The notes under the pieces: generated by a model
What the model was told of the DNA's origin: nothing
The model's database searches: none
Seen by the model: only the letters and a program-made list of their open reading frames with translations
Made by a program: the position numbers and the translations under genes
In this document: in pieces, positions 27,059 to 35,135 of the stretch
Layout of the letters: each line of letters starts with the position of its first letter
How positions within the stretch are numbered: the stretch's first letter is position 1
NCBI GenBank assembly: GCA_947073515.1
Contig: CAMTMC010000006.1
Coordinates: 24,458-88,457 of the forward strand
Length of the DNA: 64,000 nt
Direction of reading: 5' to 3'
Origin: an uncultured bacterium
GTDB taxonomy: Bacteria; Bacillota; Clostridia; Oscillospirales; Oscillospiraceae

Positions 27059-27505
27059 TCAGGCGGGGACAAAAAAGCCCACGCCGCAGCCCAACAAGGC
27101 CCCCACCAGCACCTGCAGCGGTGTATGGCCCAGAATTTCCTTCAGCGCCCCCTCCGGGGTGAGGTGGCCCAGCTCTCCCAGCTGTCCCAGCAGGCTGTTG
27201 AGCATCCGGGTATTCTCCCCGGCGGCCCGGCGCACATTGCAGGCGTCGTACATAACCACGGCGGCCAGTCCAGCGGCCAAGGCGAACAGGGGGCTCCCCC
27301 AGCCACAGAACCGTCCGCTCCCCACCGACATGGCGCATACGAAGGAGGAGTGGGAACTGGGCATCCCGCCGCTGCTCACCAGGGTACGGGGGGTCAGCTT
27401 CCGCTGGAACAGCAGCTCCAGCACGCACTTGATGAGCTGGGCCAAAAACCAGGCGGTGATCCCCAGGTCCAAGATTATGTTTCCAGACAAAAATCCTTTA
27501 GGCAT
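27059..27505 (-). CDS. Divergent PAP2 family membrane protein
   Basis: 148 aa, four membrane segments, with SGGMPSSHSSFVCAMSVGSG near residue 45 and YDACNVRRAAGE near 88, the DUF212/acid phosphatase-VanZ-related pattern. It probably hydrolyses a lipid phosphate; the isoprenoid genes around it (ispA, dxs) suggest a prenyl phosphate, which is inference. ATG 27505 has TAGGAGGGAGG upstream. Confidence 0.85.
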   Translation of the reverse strand: MPKGFLSGNIILDLGITAWFLAQLIKCVLELLFQRKLTPRTLVSSGGMPSSHSSFVCAMSVGSGRFCGWGSPLFALAAGLAAVVMYDACNVRRAAGENTRMLNSLLGQLGELGHLTPEGALKEILGHTPLQVLVGALLGCGVGFFVPA

Positions 27506-27531
27506 GGTCGCCCTCCCTCCTAAAACGGATG

Positions 27532-28410
27532 TCAGTTCTCCCGCCCGGCCAGCACCCTGGCCAGCCAGATGAGGAAGCCGGGGTCCTGGAACCCCTCCAG
27601 GGCGGCGACCGCCTCCCCGGTAAGCTCTTCCACCAGGCGGGCGCATCCCTCCAGCCCCAGGGCGGTGACAAAAGTGCTCTTCTCCCGCTCCCGATCGGAG
27701 CAGATGGACTTGCCCAGCACCTCCTCGGTGCCGGTCACGTCCAGCATATCGTCCCGGACCTGGAAGGCCCGGCCCAGGGCCTGGGCATATCCGCGGATGT
27801 TCTCCCGCTGCTCCCGGCTGCCGCCGGCGGCGATACAGCCCAGCTCGGCGGCGGCTGAGATGAGGGCCCCGGTCTTTAAGGACTGGAGCTGCTCCAGCTC
27901 AGACCGGGCCAAGGCCCGGCCCTCCCCCGCCATATCCAGGGCCTGTCCCCCCACCATGCCGGCGGGGCCAGCGGCGGCGGACAGGCAGCGCACCCCCTCC
28001 ACAATCCGCTCCGGGGGCAGGGCCGCCCCGGCCAGCTGGCTGAAGGCGGCGGTAAGCAGGCCGTCTCCCGCCAGGATTGCGGTGGCCTCCCCGTATACGA
28101 TGTGGTTGGTGGCCCGGCCCCGGCGCAGAGCGTCGTCGTCCATAGCGGGCAGGTCGTCATGGATCAGGGAGTAGGTGTGGATCATCTCCACCCCGCAGGC
28201 GAAGGGCAGGGCCAGCTCCGGGTCGCCGCCGCACATCCGGCAGGTCTCCAGCGTAAGCACCGGGCGGACCCGCTTCCCTCCGGACAGCAGGGAGTACTCC
28301 ATAGCCTCCTGAAGATCGGCGTGCCGGACCTCCTGGCGGAATACGCCGGAGAGATATTCCTCAATCATATCCTGGTCCTGGGCCAGGCGCTTTGTAAAGT
28401 AATTTTCCAT
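27532..28410 (-). CDS. ispA: Farnesyl/geranylgeranyl diphosphate synthase
   Basis: 292 aa all-helical prenyltransferase. First Asp-rich motif DDLPAMD at 85-91, second RDDMLD near 230, and GGKRVRPVL at 44-52 for substrate binding. It condenses IPP with allylic diphosphates. It lies one base past the xseB stop, the classical xseB-ispA-dxs order. Confidence 0.94.
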   Translation of the reverse strand: MENYFTKRLAQDQDMIEEYLSGVFRQEVRHADLQEAMEYSLLSGGKRVRPVLTLETCRMCGGDPELALPFACGVEMIHTYSLIHDDLPAMDDDALRRGRATNHIVYGEATAILAGDGLLTAAFSQLAGAALPPERIVEGVRCLSAAAGPAGMVGGQALDMAGEGRALARSELEQLQSLKTGALISAAAELGCIAAGGSREQRENIRGYAQALGRAFQVRDDMLDVTGTEEVLGKSICSDREREKSTFVTALGLEGCARLVEELTGEAVAALEGFQDPGFLIWLARVLAGREN

Positions 28411-28411
28411 G

Positions 28412-28648
28412 TCAGTCCTCTCCCGGGAAAGGCTCCTCCACTACCTGGCCCTCCGGGCCGGCGGTGAGGAGGGTCACCTTACGCTCCGCCTCGTCCAGCT
28501 GCTTGGTACACTCACTCAGCAGCTTCGCCCCCTCCTCGAACAGGGCCATAGCCTGCTCCAACGGGGCGTCCCCCTGCTCCAGCAGGGAGACGATCTCCTC
28601 CAGGCGGTTCATAGCGCCCTCAAAATTCAGCTTCTTCCTCGCGGCCAT
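28412..28648 (-). CDS. xseB: Exodeoxyribonuclease VII small subunit
   Basis: 78 aa helical subunit (NFEGAMNRLEEIVSLLEQGDAPLEQAMALFEEG). ATG 28648 is seven bases behind AGGAGA; an upstream TTG is too close to that site. Its partner xseA is two genes upstream, with a lipoprotein gene between them. Confidence 0.93.
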   Translation of the reverse strand: MAARKKLNFEGAMNRLEEIVSLLEQGDAPLEQAMALFEEGAKLLSECTKQLDEAERKVTLLTAGPEGQVVEEPFPGED

Positions 28649-28650
28649 AC

Positions 28651-29124
28651 TCAATTCTCCTCATGCTTGATGCTCTGTACCACGCTGCCCTCTATCCCTC
28701 CTGAGTATGCCTGGGCCAGCACAGTCAAAATCTCCCGAAACTCCGCTCCCTGGTACCAGGCGGCGTCTACCGCCGCAATTTGGCCGCACAGAATCTCCCG
28801 CTGGCCCTCGTCCTGGATCAGCGAAAAATAGGCTACACAGGTGTGGGGTGCCTCCAGAAAATAGTGGTACAGCCGGTCGAAGCCCGCCTCGGCGTAGATA
28901 CCGTCCGCCCCCAGGCAGTAGGCCGCCAGCTTATCCAGCGGCCAGCCCTCCAGGTCGGGCAACCCGTCGTAAGTGATGCCGTAGTCCGCCGGGTCGGTAC
29001 TGATCATCCGCCAGGATGGCTCCTCCACCCGCCAGTCCGGTTCCTCCACGGGGAGTGCCGTATGAGGCGCAGCGGCGCATCCGGCCAAAACAATCAAAAG
29101 AAGGACAGAAAGATAGCGTCTCAT
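28651..29124 (-). CDS. Predicted lipoprotein between xseA and xseB
   Basis: 157 aa. The N-terminus MRRYLSVLLLIVLAGCAAAP is a lipoprotein signal with lipobox LAGC. The mature part is acidic, with two WRVEEP/WRMIS repeats and a soluble helical domain (LEGWPLDKLAAYCLGADGIYA). No known family was recognised. It overlaps xseA by 4 bp and ends 2 bp before xseB, so it splits the usual xseAB pair while staying in the operon. Confidence 0.75.
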   Translation of the reverse strand: MRRYLSVLLLIVLAGCAAAPHTALPVEEPDWRVEEPSWRMISTDPADYGITYDGLPDLEGWPLDKLAAYCLGADGIYAEAGFDRLYHYFLEAPHTCVAYFSLIQDEGQREILCGQIAAVDAAWYQGAEFREILTVLAQAYSGGIEGSVVQSIKHEEN

Positions 29125-30335
29125 CGTTTCTTTCCCCCCCTGATTTTCTCCACCCGACATCCCAGCTCCCCGTCCGACAGCCGCAAATGAATGGTATTCC
29201 CCAAAGCCGTATCCCGGACGGAGGAGAGTATCTTGCCCTCCTCCCCCTGGGCGATGGTATAACCCCGGCCCAGCACCTTCAGGGGGCTCATGGCGTCCAG
29301 GGCGGCGGCCAGCTTGGACAGCCGCTCCCGCCGTCCGGACAGGGAGCGCTCCAGGCCGTGGGCCAGACGGCCGCTCTGGTAGTCCAGGAACAGCCGCTTC
29401 TCTTTAAAATAGGCGGCAGGGTCAGTCATGGCCCGGCTCCGGGCCAGGCGGTCCAGCTCCCGGCGGTAACCGCCCAGCAGATGGGCGGCCTCCCCTGTCA
29501 GCCTTCCCCGGCAGCCCTCCAGGGCGGCGGAGATCTCCCCCTGATCAGGAACCGCCAGCTCGGCGGCGTTGGAGGGGGTAGCCGCCCGCAGGTCGGCCAC
29601 AAAGTCGGAGATACACACATCGGGCTCGTGGCCCACGGCGGAGATCACTGGGATCTCCGACTGGAAGATGGCCCGGGCCACGCACTCCTCATTGAAGGCC
29701 CACAGATCCTCCATAGAGCCGCCCCCCCGGCCGGTGATGATCAGATCCGCCGCCTGCTGCCAGTTGGCCCACTGGATGGCGGCGGCGATCTCCTGGGCGG
29801 CCCCCTCCCCCTGGACCCGGACGGGCAGGACCTTGATCCGGGCCATAGGCCACCGGGCCCCTAAAATCCGGATCATATCCCGCACCGCCGCCCCCGCTGG
29901 GGAGGTAATCAGAGCGATGGACTCCGGGAACCGGGGCAGCGCCCGCTTCCGGGACAGGTCGAACAGGCCCTCCCGGGCCAGCTTCTCCTTCAGCTGCTCG
30001 AAAGCCAGATACAAATCCCCTACCCCCTCCGGGGTGAGGCGGACACAGTACAGCTGGTACTGGCCGTCCCGGGGAAAGACGGTCACCCGCCCGGCGGCGG
30101 TCACCTGCATCCCATTCTCCGGCCGGAAGCGCAGGGACTGGGCGTCACTGCGGAACATGACGCACCGCAGGGCCCCCTCCCCGTCCTTCAGGGTGAAGTA
30201 GTGGTGGCCGGAGGGGTACATCTTGTAGTTGGACAGCTCCCCCCGGACCAGCAGGCCGGACAGCAGGCGGTCCCGGTCCATAAAGCCCTTGATATACTGG
30301 CTCACCTGGGAGGGGGTGAGAATATTCTCATTCAT
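29121..30335 (-). CDS. xseA: Exodeoxyribonuclease VII large subunit
   Basis: 404 aa. N-terminal OB fold (ILTPSQVSQYIKGF, VRGELSNYKMYPSGHHYFTLKD), catalytic region with PESIALITSPAGAAVRDMI and ITGRGGGSMEDLWAFN, then a coiled coil and a GRGYTIAQ C-terminus. ATG 30335 overlaps the preceding stop codon (ATGA). Confidence 0.94.
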   Translation of the reverse strand: MNENILTPSQVSQYIKGFMDRDRLLSGLLVRGELSNYKMYPSGHHYFTLKDGEGALRCVMFRSDAQSLRFRPENGMQVTAAGRVTVFPRDGQYQLYCVRLTPEGVGDLYLAFEQLKEKLAREGLFDLSRKRALPRFPESIALITSPAGAAVRDMIRILGARWPMARIKVLPVRVQGEGAAQEIAAAIQWANWQQAADLIITGRGGGSMEDLWAFNEECVARAIFQSEIPVISAVGHEPDVCISDFVADLRAATPSNAAELAVPDQGEISAALEGCRGRLTGEAAHLLGGYRRELDRLARSRAMTDPAAYFKEKRLFLDYQSGRLAHGLERSLSGRRERLSKLAAALDAMSPLKVLGRGYTIAQGEEGKILSSVRDTALGNTIHLRLSDGELGCRVEKIRGGKKR

Positions 30336-31273
30336 GCCGGCTCCTCCCCCGCCCGCCGGGCCCGCCAGGTGAGGATGGCCGTCCCCATGGCGTTGTCGGT
30401 GGCGTACCGGGGCTGGGAGAACAGGGCCCCACGGTGATCCTCCAGCGCCCGGCGCAGCTGGGAATTGGAGGCCACCCCGCCAGAGCACAGCACCGGCAGG
30501 CCGGGATATTCCTCCTGGGCCGCCTGGGTGGCCCGAAGGACGACTGAGACGATGGTATTCAGGGTAAACCGGGCGATGTTGGTGGGTTCCTCCCCGGCCT
30601 CCCAAAGCTGTTTTACCTTGTTTTCCATGCCAGACAGGGAGAAGCGCAGTCCATCCAGCCTGACCTGATAGCTGGCGCCGCCAGACCCCTCTTGCGCCAA
30701 GGCGTCCAGGGCCTTGCCGGCGGGAAAGGGCAGCCCCATTAGAACCCCGGCCCGGTCGATGAGTTTTCCGGCGGAGATATCGCTGGTGCCGCCAATGATC
30801 TCAGCGGCCACAGAGGTCCCCTCCGGCCTAACCAGCAGCAGCTCTGTGGTCCCTCCGGACAGGTGCCAGGCCAGAAAAGGCCGGTCCAGCAGATCCAGCC
30901 GCCCGGCAGACCAGGCGGCGGCGGCCAGGTGCCCCTGCTGGTGGGAGTGGGCGTAAAAGGGCACGCCCAGGGCGCTGGCGATCCCCCGCCCCTGCCCCTC
31001 CCCGGCCAGGAAACAGGGCATATAGGAGCCCTCCACCGCCCGGGGCCGAGTGGAGGCCCCCACGGCGGACAAATCCTGAAGCCCTCCCTCCTGGCCCAGC
31101 TCCTCCAGCAGGGCGGGCAGCCGCTTCACGTGCTGGAACAGGGCATCGCTCTGGCGCAGGCCCAATTCCCCGGGGCGGACCTCCAGCAGGCGGGCCAGAT
31201 TGCGGCCCTCCCCGCCGTCAAAGACCGCCGCCGAGGTGGTATAGTTGCTGGTATCCAGGCCCAGAACGGTCAT
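30332..31273 (-). CDS. TsaD-like (peptidase M22 family) paralogue
   Basis: 313 aa of the ASKHA-fold Kae1/TsaD family: LGLDTSNYTTSAAV, metal-type histidines in HSHQQGH near residue 107, LSGGTTELLL and CSGGVASNSQLRRAL. The lack of the usual HHMEGH and its fixed place between nusB and xseA mark it as the clostridial paralogue, not the t6A enzyme itself. Substrate unknown. It overlaps both neighbours by 4 bp. Confidence 0.82.
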   Translation of the reverse strand: MTVLGLDTSNYTTSAAVFDGGEGRNLARLLEVRPGELGLRQSDALFQHVKRLPALLEELGQEGGLQDLSAVGASTRPRAVEGSYMPCFLAGEGQGRGIASALGVPFYAHSHQQGHLAAAAWSAGRLDLLDRPFLAWHLSGGTTELLLVRPEGTSVAAEIIGGTSDISAGKLIDRAGVLMGLPFPAGKALDALAQEGSGGASYQVRLDGLRFSLSGMENKVKQLWEAGEEPTNIARFTLNTIVSVVLRATQAAQEEYPGLPVLCSGGVASNSQLRRALEDHRGALFSQPRYATDNAMGTAILTWRARRAGEEPA

Positions 31274-31770
31274 TCGGCCTCTCCCTCCGGCTGGACGCCG
31301 GCTTTCTCGGGCTTGGGCGGGGTGTCCTGGAACTCATCCCGGACAAAGGAGCCCAAAATACCGTTGAGGAAGGAGACCACCTCCTGTGGCTCATAGTTCT
31401 TGGCGATTTCCACCGCCTCATTGATGGCGGCGGCGTTGGGGATGTCGGGCATATAGAGCACCTCATACATGGCGGTACGCATAATGGCGGCCGCCATCCT
31501 GGGGATGCGGGCGAAGGTCCAGCCCACGGCGTACCGGCTGATGTAGTCGTCCAGCTCCGCCCCGTGGGCGAAGACCCCCCGCACCAGGTCCCGGATGTAC
31601 TTCTCCTGCTTCTCGTTGGGGAACTGGGCGTAAAGGGGCATCTCGACGGCCAGAGCCTGAAAGCGCTCCCGGGTCAGCTGGCCTTCCATCAGCTCCTGGG
31701 CGCTCATGGTGCCGAAGCTGAGGGAAAAAATCATATGCACCGCGATCTCGCGGGCGTTGCTTCTTGTCAT
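31270..31770 (-). CDS. nusB: Transcription antitermination factor NusB
   Basis: 166 aa helical protein: TRSNAREIAVHMIFSLSF at the N-terminus and PNAAAINEAVEIAKNY plus SFLNGILGSF at the C-terminus are diagnostic. It acts with NusE on boxA of rRNA operons. ATG 31770 is preceded by GGGAGGAT; it is the first gene of the operon that runs to 20815. Confidence 0.94.
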   Translation of the reverse strand: MTRSNAREIAVHMIFSLSFGTMSAQELMEGQLTRERFQALAVEMPLYAQFPNEKQEKYIRDLVRGVFAHGAELDDYISRYAVGWTFARIPRMAAAIMRTAMYEVLYMPDIPNAAAINEAVEIAKNYEPQEVVSFLNGILGSFVRDEFQDTPPKPEKAGVQPEGEAE

Positions 31771-31824
31771 ATCGTATCCTCCCGTGGTCCAAATGGGCAC
31801 AGCGCGGTGAAGTTTACCACGCTT

Positions 31825-31853
31825 ATTATATACATGAATATACAAAAAAGAAA
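31825..31853 (-). promoter_or_regulatory. Promoter of the nusB-recN operon
   Basis: In minus-strand sense TTTCTT (31853-31848), a 17-base spacer and a perfect TATAAT (31830-31825), 55 bp ahead of nusB. The -35 is weak. Confidence 0.6.
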
Positions 31854-31895
31854 GCCCTAATTTTCCAATCGGAAAAATTTTTTCTGTTGGGCAAC

Positions 31896-31920
31896 GAAAA
31901 AAGACCGCCGCGGGCGGTCT
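31896..31920 (-). terminator. Terminator upstream of the nusB promoter
   Basis: AGACCGCC (31902-31909) and GGCGGTCT (31913-31920) form an 8-bp stem that in minus-strand sense runs into T6. It ends the SleB-like transcript before the nusB promoter. Confidence 0.88.
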
Positions 31921-31934
31921 CCTGCAAAACCAGG

Positions 31935-31968
31935 AACACATCCGCCAGCTGAGCTGGCGGATGTGTTT
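31935..31968. terminator. Second hairpin behind the SleB-like gene
   Basis: AACACATCCGCCAGC and GCTGGCGGATGTGTT form a stem of about 14 bp, directly at the stop codon of the SleB-like gene. The T run lies on the plus strand (TTTTCC), so for the minus-strand gene it may protect the mRNA end rather than terminate. Confidence 0.65.
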
Positions 31969-31972
31969 TCCT

Positions 31973-32944
31973 TTAGCCATAAAAATTGTGGTTGCCGATG
32001 GTGGCGATATAGGGCCGGTTCTTGGCGGCCCAGCTCCGGGACGTGGAGTCGAAATACAAGGCGCCGTCGGTCTCAGGCACCACACCGCCGTCCAGCACCA
32101 GCTTGGCGGCGATAATCGCCTCCTCGTCAGGGGTGCGCTCGGCCAGAGCCCCGGATTTGTAGGGGCTGAACTGGTTCTTCTGGGCCAGCACCTCCTGGAC
32201 GCTGTTGGGGTAGATGGGGCTGGCCACCCGGTTCATCACCACGTTGCCCACCGCCATCTGGCCCTCCAGGGGCTGGTTGCCGCTCTCCGCCACAATGATG
32301 CGGGACAGCCAGAACAGGTCGTCCTGGTTGTAGTAGCTGTCACCATTCTGAATGGGGGCGCTCCCCCGGATGACGGTGACAGTGCCGGTGTTTCCGTCCC
32401 AGCCCACTTGGGCGCCGAAGGACTCAGCCACCGCCCACAGGGGGACAGTCACCCGGCCATTCATCACCTGGACCCCCTCCGGCAGGTAGAGATACCGGCC
32501 GTTGGCCACCAGATACTGCCGGCCCACCTGGGCGGTGAGCTCCAGGCCGGGGGCGGTGATGGCGGCGGTAGAGCCGTCCCAGCTCACCTGGGCGGCGCTG
32601 TTCAGGGTCTGGGCCATAGGGGCCAGGGCCACATAGGTAATCCCCCCGCTCTGGGTCTTACCCACATCCTGGGCGGCGGGCTGGCCGTCGATCAGCAGGG
32701 ACGGATCCCCCAACTCGGCCAGCTCCAGGGGGTTCTCGCTGGGAGCGGCGGGGACGGCGTCCTCCAACAGCTCCTCCAGCTCATCCGCTGAGGCGTCCGC
32801 TTCAGTCTCAAGCGCCGTCTCGTCAAGGACGGCGCTCTCCTCCTCTGCCACCAGGGCGGCGGACTGCTCAGGGACAGCGGCCGCGCCCATTAGGAGGAGC
32901 AAGGCAAAGGCGCTCAGCACCACGGAAAATAGCTTGCGTGTCAA
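31973..32944 (-). CDS. SleB-type cell wall hydrolase with copper amine oxidase-like N-domain
   Basis: About 323 aa. Signal peptide (TRKLFSVVLSAFALLLLMGAAA), an acidic linker rich in Glu, a copper-amine-oxidase-N-like domain (PSLLIDGQPA, YVALAPMAQTL, VPLWAVAESFGAQVGWD) and a C-terminal Hydrolase_2/SleB domain with LSRIIVAESGNQPLEGQMAVGNVV. SleB enzymes are cortex-lytic or wall hydrolases. I favour the TTG at 32944 (GGAG eight bases upstream); an ATG at 32977 lacks a site. Confidence 0.85.
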   Translation of the reverse strand: MTRKLFSVVLSAFALLLLMGAAAVPEQSAALVAEEESAVLDETALETEADASADELEELLEDAVPAAPSENPLELAELGDPSLLIDGQPAAQDVGKTQSGGITYVALAPMAQTLNSAAQVSWDGSTAAITAPGLELTAQVGRQYLVANGRYLYLPEGVQVMNGRVTVPLWAVAESFGAQVGWDGNTGTVTVIRGSAPIQNGDSYYNQDDLFWLSRIIVAESGNQPLEGQMAVGNVVMNRVASPIYPNSVQEVLAQKNQFSPYKSGALAERTPDEEAIIAAKLVLDGGVVPETDGALYFDSTSRSWAAKNRPYIATIGNHNFYG

Positions 32945-32972
32945 TGTCTTCACTCCAATAGATACAATTTCT

Positions 32973-32986
32973 GTCATAATTATGAC
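32973..32986. promoter_or_regulatory. 14-bp perfect palindrome upstream of the hydrolase
   Basis: GTCATAATTATGAC is a perfect palindrome 29 bp upstream of the preferred start codon, within the leader. It could be an operator. No known binding protein is suggested. Confidence 0.5.
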
Positions 32987-33011
32987 AACCAAAAGCAGTG
33001 TCTGTTACTTT

Positions 33012-33028
33012 TGTAACCACATTGTAAC
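33012..33028. promoter_or_regulatory. WalR-like direct repeat box
   Basis: TGTAAC-CACAT-TGTAAC fits the WalR (YycF) consensus TGTWAH-N5-TGTWAH exactly. It lies 68 bp upstream of a cell wall hydrolase, the class of gene WalR controls in Bacillus. Orientation is opposite to the gene. A GTTAC-TTTT-GTAAC inverted repeat overlaps it. Confidence 0.5.
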
Positions 33029-33216
33029 CAATTCCGCGGAGCAAAACAAGGGCAATATTGCCTATAAATCCCCGCTTGTTCTTGTATAATTTGTATAATT
33101 CTCACAAGAATATAACTATTTTCTCCTGGATTCTTCCTATTTCTCCAGGCTGTGACAGTTTAGGCCCCAACAGAGAGGCGCCCGCCTCTAGATGGAGACG
33201 GGCGCTGGCTTGGCGG

Positions 33217-34104
33217 TCAGATCCCCCGGTTCAGGGTTTTACGCAGACGGATTTTTCCCTCCAGGGCCTGGTCGATGGTGGCCAGGAATTTCTCCCGGTC
33301 CTCGGGGAGGCCACCCTTTAAGGGCAGGTAGTTGGAGGCGTGGTTGCTGGTAAAGTGGAGCGGGTTTACATCAAGCTTCTCCACCAGCAGGCGGCACTCC
33401 TCCAGGATATGGTCGGGGGAACATACCGTAAACCGGCCGGCCAGCACGTCCTCCCCCAGTGGGGTGCCCTTGGCGGGGGCGAAGGTCATGGCGGACAGAT
33501 GCCTAGGTTTCATCTGGTTGATCATATGGGCGGTGGACAGGATATGCTCCTCCCAGCCGCCCCCTTCGCCGTTGGCGCCGGTGATCCCCAGGATGACGGT
33601 TACCCACAGGTCGATCCCCGCCTCCACCAGCCGCTGGCCGGCCAGCAGCATCTCGTCCGCGGAACAGCCCTTGTGGATGAAATTCAGCACCTGTTCACTG
33701 CCGCTCTCCACCCCTAGGTAGGCCCTGGAAAGCCCGGCCTGGCGGAGCTCCCGCAGCTCCTCCGGGGTCTTGGCCAGGGTGCTCTTGGGCCCGGCGTAGA
33801 GGGTGACCTTCTCCAGCCTGGGGAAGGCGTCGTACAGCTTGCGGAGCACCCGTAGCAGCTCGCCGGTCTTCATAATGATGGCGTCCCCGTCCATCAGGAA
33901 CACCCGCTCCAGCCCCGGCCCGTAGTAGTCCAGGGCCATGTCGATATCCTCCAGGATGTCCTCCACCGGCCGGATCCGGAAGGTTTTCTCCTTGTACATG
34001 CCGCAGAAGGTACATTTGTTGTTGGAGCACCCGATGGTACACTGGAGGAGGTAGCTCTTCCACTCCCCCGGGGGGCGGTAGAGCAGGTCACTGTCATAGC
34101 GCAT
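33217..34104 (-). CDS. Radical SAM protein, Elp3-like
   Basis: 295 aa. The cluster motif is CSNNKCTFC (C-x4-C-x2-C) near residue 26, preceded by YLLQCTIG and followed by GMYKEKTFRIRP; LMDGDAIIM and YLGVESGSEQVL are further radical SAM strands. No SPASM or B12 domain is visible. Substrate unknown. The neighbouring small genes do not point to a pathway. An AT-rich repeat forms its leader. Confidence 0.85.
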   Translation of the reverse strand: MRYDSDLLYRPPGEWKSYLLQCTIGCSNNKCTFCGMYKEKTFRIRPVEDILEDIDMALDYYGPGLERVFLMDGDAIIMKTGELLRVLRKLYDAFPRLEKVTLYAGPKSTLAKTPEELRELRQAGLSRAYLGVESGSEQVLNFIHKGCSADEMLLAGQRLVEAGIDLWVTVILGITGANGEGGGWEEHILSTAHMINQMKPRHLSAMTFAPAKGTPLGEDVLAGRFTVCSPDHILEECRLLVEKLDVNPLHFTSNHASNYLPLKGGLPEDREKFLATIDQALEGKIRLRKTLNRGI

Positions 34105-34130
34105 GGAATTCCCCTTTCTCGCTTTCTTCC

Positions 34131-34187
34131 CTTTCTTGTCAGAAAAGGAACCGAAAAGAACTTGGGCGAAAAACTTCGTTTTTCTTC
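34131..34187. repeat. AT-rich double-hairpin leader repeat, copy 1
   Basis: TTTCTT/AGAAA arms, then GGAACCGAAAAGAA, GGGC and GAAAAACTTCGTTTTTC (hairpin). It starts 27 bp upstream of the radical SAM gene. Related sequences occur at 39612 and 53755 in the same orientation. Confidence 0.75.
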
Positions 34188-34203
34188 TCTGATTTCGGAT
34201 AAG

Positions 34204-34404
34204 TTACAGGTTATCTACCGGCTGGCCGTCCCGGAAGACTTTTTTGATGTTCTTCTCCACCTTGCTCCTGGGGAGCATCACCTCGTGGCCGCAGCCCTGG
34301 CACCGCATCTTAAAGTCCATCCCCACCCGGAGGACAAGCCACTCCTGGCTGCCGCAGGGGTGGGCCTTCTTCATCTTTAATATGTCGTTTACGTGGATGT
34401 CCAT
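34204..34404 (-). CDS. DUF951 family small protein
   Basis: 66 aa: DIHVNDILKMKKAHPCGSQEW, LRVGMDFKMRCQGCGHEVMLPRSKVEKNIKKV. The HPCGS and CQGCGH pairs look like a zinc site. The family is widespread in Firmicutes and uncharacterised; a nucleic-acid role is plausible from the basic OB-like sequence. Confidence 0.88.
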   Translation of the reverse strand: MDIHVNDILKMKKAHPCGSQEWLVLRVGMDFKMRCQGCGHEVMLPRSKVEKNIKKVFRDGQPVDNL

Positions 34405-34427
34405 GTGATCCTCCTCTCAAAGTTTCG

Positions 34428-35015
34428 CTATTGATAAAATATAATATATCCCGCTTCTGTCGGATGGTCCACAATGAAACCATCGTTTTCTTTTAATACG
34501 TTAAAAGCAATGACCAGATCCGCTCCGGCGGAAATAAAATTAACCATCATAGTAAGCAAAGAGATCGTGCCAGGATATATAAAAACAAACAATACGCTGC
34601 CGAAACCTAATATTACAAAAGGTGTCAACACGCCGGTTAGATACTGCCGTTTTTTCAACGCCACTTTGCAAGCACAGCTTGGCATCATTGCGTTGATATT
34701 AAAACGTACTACATTCCAGCCTTTCCCACTTGAAACTGACCAGCCGATCCCATGCAGCAGCTCATGTATCACAACCGAAACAGCAATAATCACAACAAAC
34801 ATTATATAAAATGAAAGTCCCCCTACTTCTGATAAGTGTGCCCTTTCAATGAGTAAGAAACGATACAGTAACCCAAAGATTATCACAAATGGAAGCCCGT
34901 AAAGCGCCCCTAAGCACATCGCTTTTCCAGACGATATGGTAACGTCTTTTTCTTTGTACCCCTTATCATGTAATTGTACTTTCATTTTTTCAAATTCTTC
35001 ACTGTTATTGCTCAT
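34428..35015 (-). CDS. DUF3267 membrane metalloprotease-like protein
   Basis: 195 aa with four membrane segments. HELLHGIGW near residue 84 (HExxH zinc signature) and the later GADLVIAFNVLKEND match DUF3267, an M50-like family of unknown substrate. The gene is visibly A+T-rich and uses AAA/ATA/TTT-type codons unlike all neighbours, a sign of recent acquisition. ATG 35015 follows GGGAGGG. It has a strong promoter of its own. Confidence 0.85.
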   Translation of the reverse strand: MSNNSEEFEKMKVQLHDKGYKEKDVTISSGKAMCLGALYGLPFVIIFGLLYRFLLIERAHLSEVGGLSFYIMFVVIIAVSVVIHELLHGIGWSVSSGKGWNVVRFNINAMMPSCACKVALKKRQYLTGVLTPFVILGFGSVLFVFIYPGTISLLTMMVNFISAGADLVIAFNVLKENDGFIVDHPTEAGYIIFYQ

Positions 35016-35055
35016 TCGAGAAGCCCTCCCCCAAACCTCTAATGACCGTTTTTCT

Positions 35056-35085
35056 ATTATAGTGTGCCGGTACTCCGGTTGTCAA
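35056..35085 (-). promoter_or_regulatory. Promoter of the DUF3267 gene
   Basis: In minus-strand sense TTGACA (35085-35080), an 18-base spacer and TATAAT (35061-35056). Confidence 0.85.
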
Positions 35086-35089
35086 TAAC

Positions 35090-35122
35090 ATAAGAAGGGC
35101 AGGCGCACTGCGCCCGCCCTTT
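35090..35122 (-). terminator. Terminator after ackA
   Basis: GGGCAGGCGC (35097-35106) and GCGCCCGCCC (35110-35119) form a nearly perfect stem; in minus-strand sense TTCTTATGTTATT follows. It lies just ahead of the DUF3267 promoter. Confidence 0.8.
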
Positions 35123-35135
35123 CTGGAATGGTTTG

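Noticed and set aside
25745..27523. 592-codon plus-strand frame across dxs and the PAP2 gene
   Set aside because: Antisense to two well-identified genes and made of His/Gln/Pro/Gly repeats typical of shadows.
33151..33216. Hairpin GCGCCCG/CGGGCGC behind the radical SAM gene as a terminator
   Set aside because: The stem is present (about 33178-33207) but no U tract follows in the minus-strand sense, so it is not called.
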